Below, in pieces: positions 12,840-25,106 of a stretch of 64,000 nucleotides of DNA (position 1 is its first letter; each line of letters begins with the position of its first letter). The notes under the pieces were generated by a model that saw nothing but the letters and a program-made list of their open reading frames with translations, was not told the DNA's origin and searched no databases. This DNA is from Climacteris rufus (Eukaryota; Chordata; Aves; Passeriformes; Climacteridae): assembly GCA_013398175.1 (NCBI GenBank), contig VZRZ01002587.1:164480-228479 (forward strand). The letters run 5' to 3'. Position numbers and translations under genes: made by a program.

Positions 12840-12859
12840 AGGTGACAAATATATCACCT
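12840..12859. promoter_or_regulatory. AGGTGA inverted repeat, possible binding site
   Basis: AGGTGA (12840-12845), eight bases, then TCACCT (12854-12859). A further AGGTCA half-site lies just upstream near 12824-12829. AGGTCA-type half-sites are bound by nuclear receptors, and CACCT cores by ZEB-type zinc fingers. The site lies in repeat-free DNA. Function is only a guess. Confidence 0.2.
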
Positions 12860-13267
12860 ATTTGAGTTGTGACAATTGCAGCCTTTCAATGAAGCCCCTA
12901 AACATCCATTCAATTAAAGTCCATTGATTTCAAGATCCTCTGTGTTAAGTATTTGGGTTAGTCCTTTGCTGATTCATTAGATGATATAGTAACTGCAGCC
13001 AACACAAATGTTTTAGGGGAGCAGTTATATCTGTTCAAGCAGACCAAATCAAAAGAAAAATATAACTAGAGGTAATGATATAAAATAAAGCTGGACATAC
13101 TGAAGTAAGAAATAGTACATACATTTAATTGAGGGTCATTATGCACTGGCACCAGAATATCTGGCTTTCCCTTTTTTGAAGTTATCATGTTAAGACAGAT
13201 GAAGATGAAATTCTGTTTAATTATACTTCATCTATGATGTTGCTCACAATCTCATAAGTCCTTCTGG

Positions 13268-13346
13268 TATTAAAACCTATACATTATATCCTTTGACACT
13301 GATATATTATAAGCCTATACATTAAAACCTGTACATTACATTCCTT
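13268..13346. repeat. Degenerate tandem duplication, about 52-bp period
   Basis: TATTAAAACCTATACATTAT at 13268-13287 recurs as CATTAAAACCTGTACATTAC at 13320-13339, and each is followed by a similar TCCTT end. The two units differ at a few positions, so this is an old local duplication. Confidence 0.7.
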
Positions 13347-15386
13347 AATTCAAATTTCATGGTTTAGTTCTGAGTTATTTGGAATAAAGACTCTTTTTAA
13401 AAAAATCATGTTTCATTAAAATTTTACTGATAAACACTTTATATTTCTATTATTAAAATTACATATTTATATTAAGGATTCAATTTTGTATTCGTTACTC
13501 ACAAAGGCAGAGGCATATGAACTGTTCAGCAAGTGTATGGAGTCATCAGAACTCGAAGTGTTTGCAAACACAAACTGTGCAGCTCTCCCTGTAAGTGATA
13601 AAATGGTGAACTTACAGGTAATTCTCTTTCTCTACCCTTTAGTCTGCAGCAAACTGTAGTATTTTGCAAAAGTATTTTCATTCTAGATTATTTGGTTTTT
13701 AGTAAGCCTCAGGCACTGTTAGTGCTGTAGCTATGGCTGCAAGTAATGCTAATACTAAGCTGGTTTGCACTTATATACCTTCAGCTGGAATTGTCTTACT
13801 AGGAGTAGAAATAACATCCTGAAAAGCCTGTATAGAATTTTATATTTCAAAGGCTTTTGTGGGAATTAAAGTCCTCATTCGGCTTTCTGTTGGCATTGGA
13901 CTCTCTCTGACGGCTTTAAATTTTAACATTAGAAGACTATTGCATCCCTTTCCCTGCATCATAAGTTGTTCAACATCTTTTTTTTACCCACTACTCCAGC
14001 ATTACTGCAGTTATCTTTTCCCTTAGCCCTGCTCCCAAAACCCATTTTGGTGTGAAAAAGCAGAAGCATGCACACAAAAATGAAAGTGTAGCAGTTGCCA
14101 CCTCCATAGTTTGTTCATGGAAAGAACAAGACATGCATGGCCAGTTTTAAATAGATGTCAGTCTTCTTTTCATTAGTATTTGCCTAATCTTGCACTGCAC
14201 CTACCCCACACTAGGTATTGTGTTTATTGATAACACAATATGAAATTAACTACTTTAGTACCAACAAACAGATGCAACTCGAAACTATGAGAGAATGTGA
14301 AGAACTAAGATGCTACAAGTTTCCCATCAGTGCATTTTTTATGTAGAGTGGTAAAATACTCTCAACTCTGCAAAAACCAATAACACCTCTAGAATAACAG
14401 CGTTCCTGAATGCACAAGAACAGAAAAAGTGACGGAGCAATGGGAAAAGGGCTAAATTGTTTAGAGAAGGAAAGTTACAAACCAGCAATTAAATTGGAAA
14501 AAAAAGGAAAACAAAAAGAAAGAAAAGGAAATATAAAAGGCTATAGTTTCATTCAAAACTGAAAGTCAAATACATAACTAAAACAGGAGAAAGTTAAGGT
14601 TTATCACAACAATGCTTATGATTTATTTCTGGAGATATATTGCAGAGTATTATAATAATAACTACACTGTCTTACAAAAGTTTTAAAGGACCCTTATAGT
14701 TTTATTTCTATATATCAAGACATGGATTTGATAAAGAATGATGAGCTCAGTAATTGTTCTGGGTCTACGATGCCTGAAAGATTTTTTTACTCAGTGATGC
14801 ACTTCAAAAAATCTCATTAGTAGAGGACATATTCTGTATTGCCCTCTCCCAAGGGTTCCCAAGTCTGGGAAAATAAGCAGCTGAAGAGGTGCAATGTCTG
14901 AGACTTCTTTGTGTTATTTTCACTTACAAATGAATTTGTATTCTTTATCTGTTGCTTCCCTCAGCAAAGGGAAAAAAAACCTCTTTCATCTTTTTCACCC
15001 AAAGCTCAAATATCACCAATAAAAAGTATATTTATATTTATTCCTTTTGTATCAACCTTTTTCCCCTCATCATTGTTAACATTGACCGTTTCGGATATAT
15101 TTATTTAAAAAAAAATCTTTTTCATGCAGATCAGGTCAGCAACAGTGACTGGGACAGAAAATCAATAGGGGAAAAGAGCAATACCTTGGCAAAGGAAAGA
15201 AAGAGATTGCTAAATATTTTTGCTGCCACTTTCCTTGCTTGTTACTGTCCTACATCCAAGAAAAAAACTGAAAATTAAATTCTAGGTATCAGGTCCTATC
15301 TTATTTTCTTTAAAATATTTTGACATATTTATCACCTAGGAAATAACTGAAAACTAAAAGAAGAAAAAAAATCTCCTTCTTTTTTA

Positions 15387-15407
15387 TTTTTTTTTTTTTT
15401 TTTTTTT
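15387..15407. repeat. T homopolymer (21 T)
   Basis: A run of 21 T follows shorter T runs. No transposon body is seen on the side where a poly(A) tail would put it. Other T-rich tracts of the same kind lie near 18848-18861, 41689-41712 and 55873-55889. Confidence 0.9.
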
Positions 15408-16766
15408 GTGGAAGTATGGAAGAATATTACTGAAAATGTTGAACAGCTGTGTCTACTGTTTTTCACAGAAATATATGTCTAGGCACTCACACCGGAAAAA
15501 TGCAGTTAGCATAACGGATAACTTTACATATAACTCTTGAAATTGTTCAGCATTTTTCTTTCCCTGTTTCAGAATGGAGTGTAAAGAAAATGCGTAGCAA
15601 ATTGCTAGCAATCCTTTGATTTTTTTTTTTTAAACATATGTGCACATCTGTACTGCATTGGTCTGAATGAAACTGTTTCAAATAATCATTTAAAGCTTCC
15701 ATACAGACAGGGCCTGCCCTAGACAGACACAAGGTAGGTGGCCGTCTCTGGCAGCAGACTGCTTGGAGAAAGATTTTCCTCATTACCCATGTGCTGGCTC
15801 TGCATTCACCATTGCTCTTTCCCAGCTTCCCTAAACCATGCTATCAACATAAAATTTAATTTTGCTACCATTCATTATAAGGAAAACACCTTTTCTTTGT
15901 CATCCTTGAGGTGACAGAATTCAATTTTCCTCATACATCTTGGGTGAGGTCTGCCTTAAAATGCCTTCTTACAAACAGGAGCAAATAAGCTCCCAGCACA
16001 CATTTGCAGTTGCAAAAACTCCTTGTGGAGTCACTGATTCCAATTATCAGTCTGGTGTAAAGTCAGTAAATACAGGATCCTTGAGTTCTTACACACAATT
16101 TTCTCTACAGAGAAAGCCAAACTGTGCCAAACAACAGTATAGAAAAATCATCAATACAACAGAGATTGCACCCTTTATTTACATGTCAATTGACTTTTGA
16201 GGAGGAAAATGAGGGCTAACATCTCTATAAATTAAGACCCAGATCAAAATCACTGAGCACTTTTCATAAATATAAAGTGTTATTATTTAAGATTTTGTTT
16301 TTCACTAGTTGTTTCACATTTGAATATTAATTCACTTAATTTTTTATTACATTTTCCCTAGATCACAGAAGAGTTCCTTCAAATTACTACTGCTATATAA
16401 ATGCTTTTAAGGGTATTTTGTTTCATAACATTGTTATTTTTTCTAGATTTGATCACGTTCAGATTACTCAGGATTAATGTCACTGTAACACATTTCAGAA
16501 TATTCATTAATTCTGATTCTTGAACATCTGGCAATCTGGCAATAAAATTACTAACAGCAAACAAGATTTGTTAGTTAGACTCCTCAGACACTAACATTCA
16601 AACAGAAGTGAAATCCAATAAATGCAAATTGAAAAGACTGCTGGCACTTTGAAACCAAAATTATCTTCTAACACAAAGTTAGCTTTATTGCCTGAAACTG
16701 CCTTTTTATTTCTGAGCTCCTCCATGAGTTTGGGGGATTTTTACAGTAACATTTATGTGTTTTAAA

Positions 16767-16821
16767 GTTGCAACATGAACAATGTTTCATCTTTGTTGAT
16801 CTTTGTTGCAACATGAACAAT
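16767..16821. repeat. 17-bp direct repeat
   Basis: GTTGCAACATGAACAAT is present at 16767-16783 and 16805-16821 exactly, at an offset of 38 bp. The spacer also contains a doubled ATCTTTGTTG, so this is a compact slippage duplication. Confidence 0.85.
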
Positions 16822-18215
16822 CTACATAAGCTGCAAATTAAAAATGTTACTATCCATGTATGCAAGGAATCAGATGAAAGTGGTTACAACTACAGTGATT
16901 CCAAGCATAGTTTAAAACATTAATTAAAAAAAAGCTTTTGCTTAAACAATTATTTTAAATCTTACATTTACTTCTCATGACAAATATGCTAATACAATTA
17001 TGTGATTATGTGACATATTTGTTCATATATTTATTTATTTAGCTTATCTACAGTCTAATGGTTGGAAGTGATGAACAACTTAATCATAGCGATCATTTTG
17101 CTATTTATGACAAGTTCCATTTGAAGTTGAAATTGGAATTGCACTCTTACCCTTAAAAATATTTTTCTCTTATCAGGACAGATTTTAGACATAAACCCAG
17201 TTTCTAACTAGGAATGTATTCCCTGTATTCAAGAAATATAATTTTTTTTTGCAATTCAAGATTTTAATGCAACGAGGTCCCACCTCTCTAACCTCAATTC
17301 ATTCATATATTTGGAAGTTTCTGCCTTTCCAAATCAGTCTGACTTGTGATGTTTGCAGTGACCACAGCTTAATGCAATGCAGGCCTTCTGCATGTTCCGC
17401 ACACGAGCTCTTTTGCCTGAAGATGAAGTGAGCTGGAACCAGACTTGAACCAGCCAGCATGGGAACAATGTGGATGAACAGGGAGTATAGATTCCTTTTG
17501 CCACAAACATTAAATGAAGAGTTGAGGATTTTATCCTAGGCACCTAATTAGCATGGGCAGATCATCTGCAACGCAGAGGCAATATGCCACAGACATCACA
17601 ACCTGGCTCTCTGCAAACTCCAGCTTTGTGCTGAACATGGCTATCTTGCTTCCACTGCCAGCTACAGCTGATGAGCAGTACTGCCACGTTTGCCCAGAGC
17701 ACACCCTGTGTCAATAAACTTTGAAGATCAACGGTGACTCTGTGCCACAGCATGGAATGGCATTTGTATTCATGATGTCCCCAGATCTGCCAGAGAAAAT
17801 TGTATGCAGGGAGGCCTGTAAGCATCTCTGCCAAATCAGTTTTCATTCTGCAAGGCTGGCATTGACTTGAAACCAGAGTACTGAGTACATCCAAAGAATT
17901 CTGAGCAAAGCCCTGTGGCTCAGGCTGTGCCACACCTCCACATTGCTCCAGCTTCCAGTGGGGTGCATTTGCTGGAATGCAATACCAAGTGTCTCGTGCT
18001 TGTCTGGAACACATGCAGAGATGTCCAAGTGACTTTCCAGGGGCAACTTGCAGGGCAGTGCAGCATCACAGCCCACGTGGCAGCTCTACAGTAACCAGTC
18101 TTCCTGTTACCCAGGGAATTCTATCTCCCACAGAAGTGCAGAGATGACTACTGCCAAAAAAACATGTTTTTAGTAAGTGTTTCATGACTGAACTATCTAA
18201 CTTGTTATTTATGTC

Positions 18216-18310
18216 ATAGAATCTGTAGTCTGGAAGAGACCTATGGAGGGAAATCACCCAGTCCAACTCCTGATCAAAGCAAGCCCAGCCCCCAAAACTG
18301 AACCCTGGGC
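18216..18310 (-). mobile_element. CR1 LINE 3' tail fragment
   Basis: Read on the plus strand, CATAGAATC, then GGAAGAGACCTATGG and CCCAGTCCAACTCC, is the reverse complement of a CR1 3' end: octamer remnant, then the conserved near-terminal block. It is diverged and fades out by about 18310. Confidence 0.65.
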
Positions 18311-21300
18311 AAACTGTATAGTTGGATCTACGTTCAAGACACTCAATGCACTGCTATTTCAGTTGTCTTCCATTAAATACATATGAATATTTGTTTTAGG
18401 ATCTAGTCTTTGTGATTCAAAGTACTCCTGCTCTGTGTAAATCTAAACAGAAACTTCTTACCCCAAAGTCACTGGCTTATCATTGTACAGCCAGTGAGCT
18501 CCGTTAGAATCCTTCATCTGAAATTTATTCATGGAGCAATACACACTCATTATCAGAACAAGGCTTCGAATCCTTGCAGATTTACACAGGTTGCTGTGGT
18601 GCCTGTACAGACAGGCAGTGGCCTACACAGTTTCACATGCAGTGCTGCCCTTGAGCCAACACGTTGTACAGCCAACAGCATCTATAAGACGTGAACACAT
18701 TTTAAAGGAGAATAAGGTAAGAAATCTGATAGTACTTAAACACAGCACAGAAAGCTGTGACTCTGCACAAAAATAACAACACAAAACAAAACATGAACTT
18801 GACAAAAACCTAAGTTTCAATAAACAGTGGTTTAGTTGTTTGTTCTTTTTTTTTTTTTTTTAATATTGCTTCCTACTAATATGAGGACAGTTAATGTAAG
18901 AGCCTCTAAAATGCATATGGCCTTGAATTTCTGGATGACACAAGCACATATATGTCTAATGGACTCTGTCTCCCATAAAACCATTTTCTTTTAGTTATTC
19001 ATGCTAGACCCAACATGTTTTAGAAATCTCAGTGCATTTTAGAAGACACAAATTTAGGAGAACAAAGTCTTCTGATCAGCTTGAGAAGGCTATGGCATTC
19101 TGTACGAATTGATCAGTCAGTACAAGGAATACACCGTTTGACACAGAGAGAAAAGCACACTACCTCTTCCTCCAGAAATTAAATGCCTGTGAGACAGCAA
19201 AGAATAGCACTATTTTCACTCAGATTTATTTGTAATAGAGATGTCATTTCAGTTCACTTGTTCATTTCTTCCATTAAAACAGCTGCCAGTGTTTCTGAAA
19301 ATCATACGGTGTCAGCTGAGCACAAAAGAGCACAAAAACTCTGCAGCAATCTCCTTAGTGTTTTCTTGTCAGTTGAATAAGGAGCAATTTCACTTCAAGG
19401 CCAAATTGAGTCAAAGAAATCAAGAATCATTTTCTCAGATGTCCTATGTCTTTGAAGCTTTATTTCCTTCTCAGAGCAGATGCACTTTCATGGATTGAAA
19501 GTTTTGCTGGGGCCTTGCTTTGTTTTATGCAATTGCTTCCAATACATGAATGTTTTTCAGGGAAAGGGAGGGAATATCACATCTGCACCTGGTGACACTC
19601 AAGAACAGGTTGAACAACCATTTGATGGCACCCATAGGAGCACTGCTCCTGCCATGGTCTGAAGGTGCCCTGGGTTCATGGGTGGTGTTATGTGCCTCAG
19701 CAGGTGGGTGGCTGCATGCAGCAGCCTTGCAAGCTGCCTGCAGGCACTTCTGCATTTCTCTTGGTCCCTCAATTGAAGAACAGCAAAGGTATACACAGCT
19801 CAGCCTTCAAAAACCATGTATGTTAATCTCCTGTTTTTGTAATATGCATGTAAGATAGGAGGCTCTAACCCTCTATCTCATTCCTGCATTCTGAATCCTC
19901 TGTGCACAGACAAGCAGTTTATTCCAACTACCATCTGGCATAGCTGCTTGCTTAGCTTAAGTAATGAAGCTTCATGCGTGGGCTTGGAGGTTCCCAGGTT
20001 CAGGTACTGAGATGCTTTGAGTAGAGAATTTTTTTAATCTGTTTAACTTGGGTCTGCCCAAGGACAAAGGAGAGACATTACTATCAACACGTTGTGAATC
20101 ACCTCAGCAGAAAGATATCAAGACTAAAGCACTACATTACCATCTTACTTGGAGTATCTACAAAAGGGTGGTACAGTGCTCACTTTTCTGCTGAACTTTG
20201 CAACCCTCATTGAATGCAAAATGGAGATGTGCAGTGCAGCTGCAAAGCAGATGCTGTAATATTTCATAGCACCAGACTGTAATTGAGTCAGGGCAATGAG
20301 GAGAAACAAAAACTCAGTGAGTGCTCCGTTTTTCCCCACCAGTAAATCAGCAGCTGATTTTCCCACTGAGTTGTTCAACTATACACATACTACAGCATTG
20401 TCCAAAAGAACATATAGAAAGAGAATAGGTACAGTGTATGGTAGGAAATAGGAATGTAAAAACAAACCAACAGAAAAAGATGGACATTCTTTGTATTATA
20501 TTAGCTAAAAGCTAAGTCAGGTGCTATTTAATCAGTAAGTGAGCAATCCAACTTAATGCCTTTTCAGTAGGTAATTAATAGTAATGATAAGAGACTTTTA
20601 ATCCTGCAGTAAGTTCTGCACAATGTCTGAAACATGACTTGATTCTTATCTGGTTCTGATGTATTACACTCAGCTCATGGTTAACAAAGTAAAAACTTTG
20701 GGCAAGAAAATTTATTCTTATTCTGATGTTGGTTTAGTGACTTTCTCAAGTATATCTTCCCGATAGGGTCAAACTCCAAATACATCTCATTCTTCACCCT
20801 TTAGAATAGAAATTCATACACAAGAGGGCCACCTAAGGGTCATGGTCATAACAGAGAAACATAAGATAGATCTGATTCCTTTCCTGTTCTCTCTTACTGG
20901 CACCTCTCTCAGATATAATTCTTTAGACTGATCATGCTTCTTTTCTCATCTTCCTTAGCATTACCTTTCCCTTATAACACTGATGCTAACCCAGGATTAG
21001 GTTAGTATAGACAACATGCTTGTACTTCTTACTTGTAGGTGCATCTCCAGTTCCTAGTGAACAAGTTCTACTGGAAGAGCTTAGCTTTCCTAGCATCCTT
21101 TGGTAGGTTATCAGAAAAAAGTTTCAAACTAAAAGGACCTCTGGAAAAACCTCTACATCTTAAGTTAGCATTGAAAATTAATTTCCAGAAATGTTGACAG
21201 ACAAAACTTGAGAAACAGAGCTATAGGACAATTAAGTTATTTTATTTTGTGACTGTTGACTTTGATTACTTTGATTCATGTAAAATTAGTTTGAATATAT

Positions 21301-21590
21301 ATTTAAAATAATACCAGAAAAAAATATTTATTATCAAAATAAGGACATATCAACAATTTGCAGACAAAATAAGAGAATGTCACTGAGCAATTACACTAAA
21401 CCAAGTTCTTCCCCTGAAAAGTCTGCGGGTTTTACTATTTAAAATTTTCAACAGAAAGGCTTCATCAAAAAAATTTCTTTGTGGCTGTATTTTACATAAT
21501 TTTGTAAGCATCCCTTCCCTTCATGCTTCCAAACAAAATGTCACCCACCACTGCCCAGTCAGCAGTGAAGTTTAAAAGAACAAAAAACTT
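18311..21590. other. Anonymous noncoding DNA
   Basis: About 3.3 kb with no gene or clear repeat, apart from a T run near 18848-18861. A slightly GC-richer patch at about 19560-19760 carries overlapping short open frames on both strands, with no domain. It may be a fragment of an unrecognised old repeat. Confidence 0.5.
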
Positions 21591-22511
21591 CACAGAATCA
21601 CAGACCACAGAATAAACTGAGTTGGAAGGGACCCACAAGGATCATTGAACCCAACTCCCAGCCCTGCACAGGATCATCCCCGAGAGTCACATCAAGTGCC
21701 CAAGAGCATTGTCCAAATGCTTCTTGAACTCTGTCAGGCTTGGTGCTGCAACCACTTCCCTGGGGAGCCTGCTCCAGTGCCCAACCACCCTCTGGGTGAA
21801 AAACCTTTTTCTGATACCCAACCTAAACCTCTCCTGACACAACTTCAGGCCATTCCCCTGTGTCACTGGTCACCACAGAGATCAGTGCCTGCCCCTCCTC
21901 TTCTCTTTCTGAGGAAGTTGTAGACTGTCATGACATCTTCCCTCAGCATCCTCTTCTCCAGGCTGAACAGACCTAGTGACCTCAGCCACTCCTCATACAG
22001 CTTCCCCTCAAGGCACTTCCCCACCTTCATTGCTCTGCTGGGGACCCTCTCAAATAGTTTAATGTCTTTCTTACATTGNCCTGAGGACCCTCTTGAATAG
22101 TTTAATGTCTTTCTTACACTGTGGTGCCCAAAAGTGCACACAGCACTCGAGGTGAGGCCACCCCAGTGCAGAGCAGAGCGGGACAATCCCCTCCCTTGCC
22201 TGGCTTGAGATGCTGTGCCTGATGCCCCCCAGGACATGGTTGGCCCTCCTGGCTGCCAGGGCACTGCTGACTCCTATTCAATTTGCCATCAACCAGGACC
22301 CCTAGGTCCCTTTCCATGGTGCTGCTTTCCAACATCTCATTCCCGAGGTGTTTGTACATCCAGAGCTGGCCCATCCCAAGTGCAGAATCCGGGACTGTCC
22401 CTTGTTGAACTTCAGCTGGGTGGTGATTGCCTGACCTTTGATTTGTCAAGGCATCTCTGCAGGGCATCCCTGCCTTTGAAGGAATCAACAGCTCCTCCCA
22501 GTTTTGCATTT
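21591..22511 (-). pseudogene. CR1 LINE 3' part: ORF2 C-terminus and 3' UTR
   Basis: About 920 bp of CR1 on the minus strand. The 3' end is at 21591 (octamer-like ACAGAATCACAGACCACAG on the plus strand). On the minus strand, pieces of ORF2 C-terminus can be read: ERDLGVLVDGKLN near 22300, then EEWLRSLGLFSLEKRMLRED and VMTVYNFLRKRRGG further on. The 3' UTR follows. The 5' end is lost near 22511, as usual for CR1. Several frame breaks make it dead. It contains one N at 22079 inside a 43-bp-offset duplication, which looks like an assembly fault. It pairs in inverted orientation with the CR1 at 24318-24695. Confidence 0.92.
22042..22121. repeat. Local duplication around a single N in CR1
   Basis: The 37 bp at 22042-22078 recur at 22085-22121 with three differences, and the six bases between them include an N at 22079. 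Bird CR1 elements normally have this segment once. Either a short tandem duplication or two overlapping sequence ends joined with one N. Confidence 0.85.
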
Positions 22512-23210
22512 TATGCATGTTGATATATTGCAACTTAAGCTTTAAATGTATTAAATTTTTTTCTGAAAAAAATTTATTCTGTTATTTCAGCAAGGGATAT
22601 TGTTAGTTATTTATTTATTATTAATATTTAATGAATTAAGGCATGCACACATGCGGATACCATAATGGAAGTAGCAAACTCTACATTCACTACTTAAATT
22701 ACTACATGGTAGCCTATTTAGCTAGGACTTGAGATATATCCTATTATTGCAAGAGTATATAGGGACCCTGTCCCTGAATACAGTTTCAGCATGCTGGGCT
22801 ATAGTGTTATACTCACAAAGACATAGCATAAACCAATCCAGGCCATAAAAAAAATGGAAACCTAAATCAGAGGGTGGGGCTGGCTAGGAAGAGGCAGTGT
22901 TATCCATACACGCAGGTGTGGGCAAGGAACTAAAGCACAGAGAGATAAAGGACATTATTCAGCAAAACCCTTAAGCACATGTATGAGTAATCCCACTGCT
23001 GTTCAGGATGGCATTACTGTCAAAAGGAAGGTCTATAGCCTTTTATGTTAATTCATGGCCTTGTTGACCTGTCCAAGGTCACATAGTAAATCTGAGATAA
23101 TTCCAGGATTTGGACTCAAGCCTCTTGTTTTCTACTAGTATGCCTTAAAAAGAAATCCAGTCTCCAATTTTCAGTTTAGGTTTATCACCATTTGTTGTGT
23201 TATTGTTTAG

Positions 23211-23264
23211 AGATACATAGATAGATAGAGACATACATACATACACACCTATATACATATATAG
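23211..23264. repeat. Impure GATA/CATA tetranucleotide repeat
   Basis: AGATACATAGATAGATAG is followed by CATACATACATACA and a TATA-rich end, an interrupted tetranucleotide microsatellite. Confidence 0.9.
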
Positions 23265-23545
23265 ATTTTTAGGTAAATACTCAGGATCTCAAACAAGGTA
23301 TTACAAACTTCAGTCTCCATTCTAGTGTATCTCAAATCTAACTGACATGAATCTATGAAATAGGTGGAAAAAATTAACAAGAAAATTGTATGATCATAGA
23401 CATCAAGAACAAAATTTGCTGCAAAGTAGGTATGCACACAGTGTTTCATAAAATTGCCACGAGTCAATTAAACTGCCACGACTCACCTTCTGTGAGATTA
23501 CCACATAAGTGAGTCTTCAGCAGAAACTGAAAAAAAAAAAACGAA

Positions 23546-23590
23546 TATACATGTGTGTGTATATGTGTGTGTATATATATATACATATAA
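23546..23590. repeat. TG/TA dinucleotide repeat
   Basis: Alternating TG and TA dinucleotides, a pure purine-pyrimidine alternation with an 11-A run just before it (23531-23541). Confidence 0.9.
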
Positions 23591-24317
23591 AAATAAGGTT
23601 TTGCTGAATAAAGTTGGGAAGCTTCTTTCATGAGAAGAGAACATCAGGGTAAGGTATCTTACAAATACCACCCTCACCAGAGAATCATCAGATTCTATAG
23701 GCCCTTTTTACAGGAAAGAGTATCTTACAAAATCAGACTGCTATTATGAAATGGACTTTGTTGTTAAGAGGTGACAGCTTAAGTTTTATGTTGAGCAAAG
23801 AAAATAAAACAGTTTAAACTGAACTTCAATAAGCTATCTTTCCTAAATTAGTTGTTTTCTGGTGAAAATATATTGCAATGCCCTAATCTTGCTTATATCA
23901 TTTTCCATTAACAAGCCCATGAAAATTTAGAAAACACTATTATGTATTCAGCCTTTTGGAACAGTTTTTAAGCCAAGAGCATAAAAAATGACCATTACCC
24001 CAAATAATGGAGTCCCATGACCTGTACCAAGACCATTTGATGAAAACAGCTACAGGAGTAATAACAATTTAGTTGAAATCATGTAGGAGGTTGCTTTTTT
24101 CTCCTCTCATCTCACCTCTTTCTTTCAGACAAGAGAAGCTGCTCAGCAAGTGAAGTTATTCCCAATCCCCTGTCACAACTCTTGAAGCAAAGTTTAGATT
24201 AAAATCAATTGATATATAGATGGTAGATAGAAGTTTGGTTATGAAGTGGAACTTGTCCAATTTCATTGTCAGTCTGACAATGAAGGAGAAAAAACTGTGA
24301 GAGAACAGGAGATACGT

Positions 24318-24695
24318 TCATCCTAGAGAAGAGGAGGCTGAGGGGAGGCCTCATGGCAGTCTACAACTTCCTCAGGAGGGGAAAAAGAGGGGCAGGCACT
24401 GATCTCTTCTCTGTGGTGCTCAGTGACAGAGCTGAGGGAATGGTCTGAAGCTGTGTTGGGGAGGTTTAGGTTGGGTTTTAGGAAAAGGTTCTTCACCCAG
24501 AGGATAAGAAGGTGGAACAGGTTCCCCAGGGATGTGGTCACAGCACGAGCTGAACAGATTTCAAGAGGTGTTTGAATAATGCTCTCAGGCACATGGTATG
24601 ACTCCTGGGCACAGTCCTCTGTAGGGCCAGGAGTTGGATTCGATGATTCTTGTGGGTCCCTTTCAACTCAGCTTCTTCTGTGATTGTGTGGTTCT
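24318..24695 (+). mobile_element. CR1 LINE 3' fragment (ORF2 end and 3' UTR)
   Basis: The plus strand starts near 24320 in the end of ORF2 (GAGAAGAGGAGGCTGAGGGG) and runs through the CR1 3' UTR, with GGAGTTGGATTCGATGATTC and GGGTCCCTTTCAACTCAG, to a degenerate octamer end (TTCTGTGATTGTGTGGTTCT) at about 24695. It overlaps in consensus with about the first 380 bp of the minus-strand CR1 at 21591-22511, so the two form a long inverted repeat 2.3 kb apart. The 5' end is truncated. Confidence 0.92.
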
Positions 24696-25106
24696 AAAAC
24701 CAGTTACACACGCTATGCTACCGCAGCAAACCAAAAACCACCAAAAGGTAGGTTGCCATAGCTTTACCTAACATACTTTTACATCTCCAAGGTCGGTACA
24801 ATGAGCAAAAAAAGAAACAAGACCTCCTTTAGGATATGAAGCTTGTCATCTTCAGTGAATGAGCAATTTAAAGAGCCCTGTAGGCACAGTGCATGCAGCA
24901 GGCTGCAGAAAAACCCTTCACCAGGAAACATTGCACATAGTGGCAAAAGCTCTCACTTTGATTTATTCAAAGAGCAAAGCTTCCCATTAGGCTTGCTCAA
25001 CAGTTCCTACAAATCATGTGATTACTCCATTTGGGAGTCTGCCACTGAGCTTCATTTGTGTATGCATACCTTATATATTTATTATCGACTCTCATGCACA
25101 TTGGTT
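24696..25106. other. Anonymous noncoding DNA
   Basis: About 410 bp between a CR1 and an LTR. Nothing is recognised in it. Confidence 0.5.

Larger units (their letters stand above)
10037..18215. other. Anonymous AT-rich noncoding DNA, 8 kb
   Basis: No gene or clear transposon is seen in this, one of the longest repeat-poor stretches of the window. It is mostly AT-rich and low in CpG. Local features are an AGGTGA inverted repeat (12840-12859), a degenerate tandem duplication (13268-13346), a T tract (15387-15407), and a 17-bp direct repeat (16767-16821). From about 17330 to 18120 the GC content rises and a 150-codon minus-strand open frame appears (17562-18014) with many Cys and Trp but no known domain. 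Unique, repeat-poor DNA of this kind could hold distal enhancers, which needs cross-species alignment. Confidence 0.5.
22512..24317. other. Anonymous AT-rich DNA with microsatellites
   Basis: No gene is seen between the two inverted CR1 elements. The interval holds a GATA/CATA microsatellite (23211-23264) and a TG/TA microsatellite (23546-23590). Confidence 0.55.

Noticed and set aside
18560..18600. CTTCGAATCCTTG as a tRNA T-loop
   Set aside because: The loop is off consensus and no matching acceptor, D or anticodon stems were found around it.
22540..22640. Short ATTTATTTATT repeats as a CRISPR-like or regulatory array
   Set aside because: Simple AT-rich sequence without regular spacers, and CRISPR arrays are not expected in a vertebrate genome.
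24116..24180. Polypyrimidine tract plus CAG as a splice acceptor of a coding exon
   Set aside because: No donor, frame or protein similarity follows. Such acceptor-like sequences are common in AT-rich noncoding DNA.
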